A stretch of 5,492 nt of DNA from Bacillota bacterium. GTDB taxonomy: Bacteria > Bacillota > Clostridia > Lachnospirales > Lachnospiraceae. The notes below the pieces were generated by a model, which saw only the letters and a list, made by a program, of their open reading frames with translations, was not told the DNA's origin and did no database searches. Both the position numbers and the translations under genes were made by a program. The stretch is taken from positions 1-5,492 of the forward strand of contig JAFADH010000008.1 in NCBI GenBank assembly GCA_023424995.1. The letters run 5' to 3'. Shown here in pieces: positions 5,396-5,492 of the stretch (positions within the stretch are counted from its first letter, which is position 1; every line of letters starts with the position of its first letter).

Positions 5396-5404
5396 AAAGG
5401 AGGA
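5396..5404 (+). promoter_or_regulatory. Strong ribosome binding site of xylA
   Basis: AAAGGAGGA lies 7 bases ahead of ATG 5412. The near-consensus sequence indicates high expression and fixes the start. Confidence 0.85.
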
Positions 5405-5411
5405 CAAGAAT

Positions 5412-5492
5412 ATGTCATATTTTAATGTTGGTAAAATCCAATACGAAGGACCCGGCAGCAAAAACCTATTAGCATTTAAGTATTACAACCCG
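5412..5492 (+). CDS. xylA: Xylose isomerase, N-terminal 27 codons (cut by window end)
   Basis: Xylose isomerase converts D-xylose to D-xylulose in the cytoplasm, the first step towards the pentose phosphate pathway. Only the first 27 residues are present. MSYFNVGKIQYEGPGSKN followed by LLAFKYYNP matches the characteristic start of the enzyme family (a short lead, then I.YEG..S.NPLAF..YNP, as in E. coli XylA). The start is fixed by a strong SD. Active-site residues lie beyond the window. Its own promoter, an operator-like palindrome and a leader hairpin lie upstream. The GH31 enzyme at the far end of the window could supply its substrate. The call rests on a short but distinctive segment. Confidence 0.85.
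   Translation, partial: MSYFNVGKIQYEGPGSKNLLAFKYYNP

Overview
The window looks like chromosomal DNA of a Gram-positive clostridial bacterium, most probably Lachnospiraceae. The reasons are moderate-to-low GC, very AT-rich intergenic DNA, strong AGGAGG-type Shine-Dalgarno (SD) sites with ATG and TTG starts, and protein families typical of gut Firmicutes. No rRNA, tRNA or CRISPR array was seen. The assignment rests on sequence character and recalled family features, not on a database search.

Left third (1-2190, minus strand): a glycoside hydrolase family 31 gene (alpha-xylosidase/alpha-glucosidase type, about 661 aa when restored). Both catalytic aspartates are present, but they lie in two different reading frames because one base is missing from an A5 tract at 817-821. 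Its promoter region abuts that of a divergent AraC-family regulator. Middle (2190-3456, plus strand): the regulator is preceded by an unusual leader of roughly 280 bp built from a 9-bp tandem repeat that decays into an 18-bp pattern; the cupin/AraC regulator follows.

Right half (3457-5275, plus strand): a patchwork. It holds a small Cys/Met/His-rich two-helix membrane protein with a TTG start, a strong 15-bp-stem terminator, the C-terminal stump of a YafY-type WYL regulator, an intact ClbS/DfsB-family (DUF1706) protein, and a frameshifted scrap of the N-terminal DNA-binding domain of a Tn916-type integrase. Two decayed gene pieces around one intact protective-type gene suggest an old, eroded mobile-element insertion.

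Right end (5275-5492, plus strand): a well-formed promoter with operator-like palindromes, a leader hairpin, and the first 27 codons of xylose isomerase (xylA), cut by the window edge.

Working together (inference): the GH31 enzyme could release xylose or glucose from alpha-linked oligosaccharides under control of the divergent AraC protein, and XylA would feed xylose into the pentose phosphate pathway. That would make the flanks a xylose/xyloglucan-use locus into which the middle segment was inserted. If the GH31 frameshift is real, that arm is broken in this strain.
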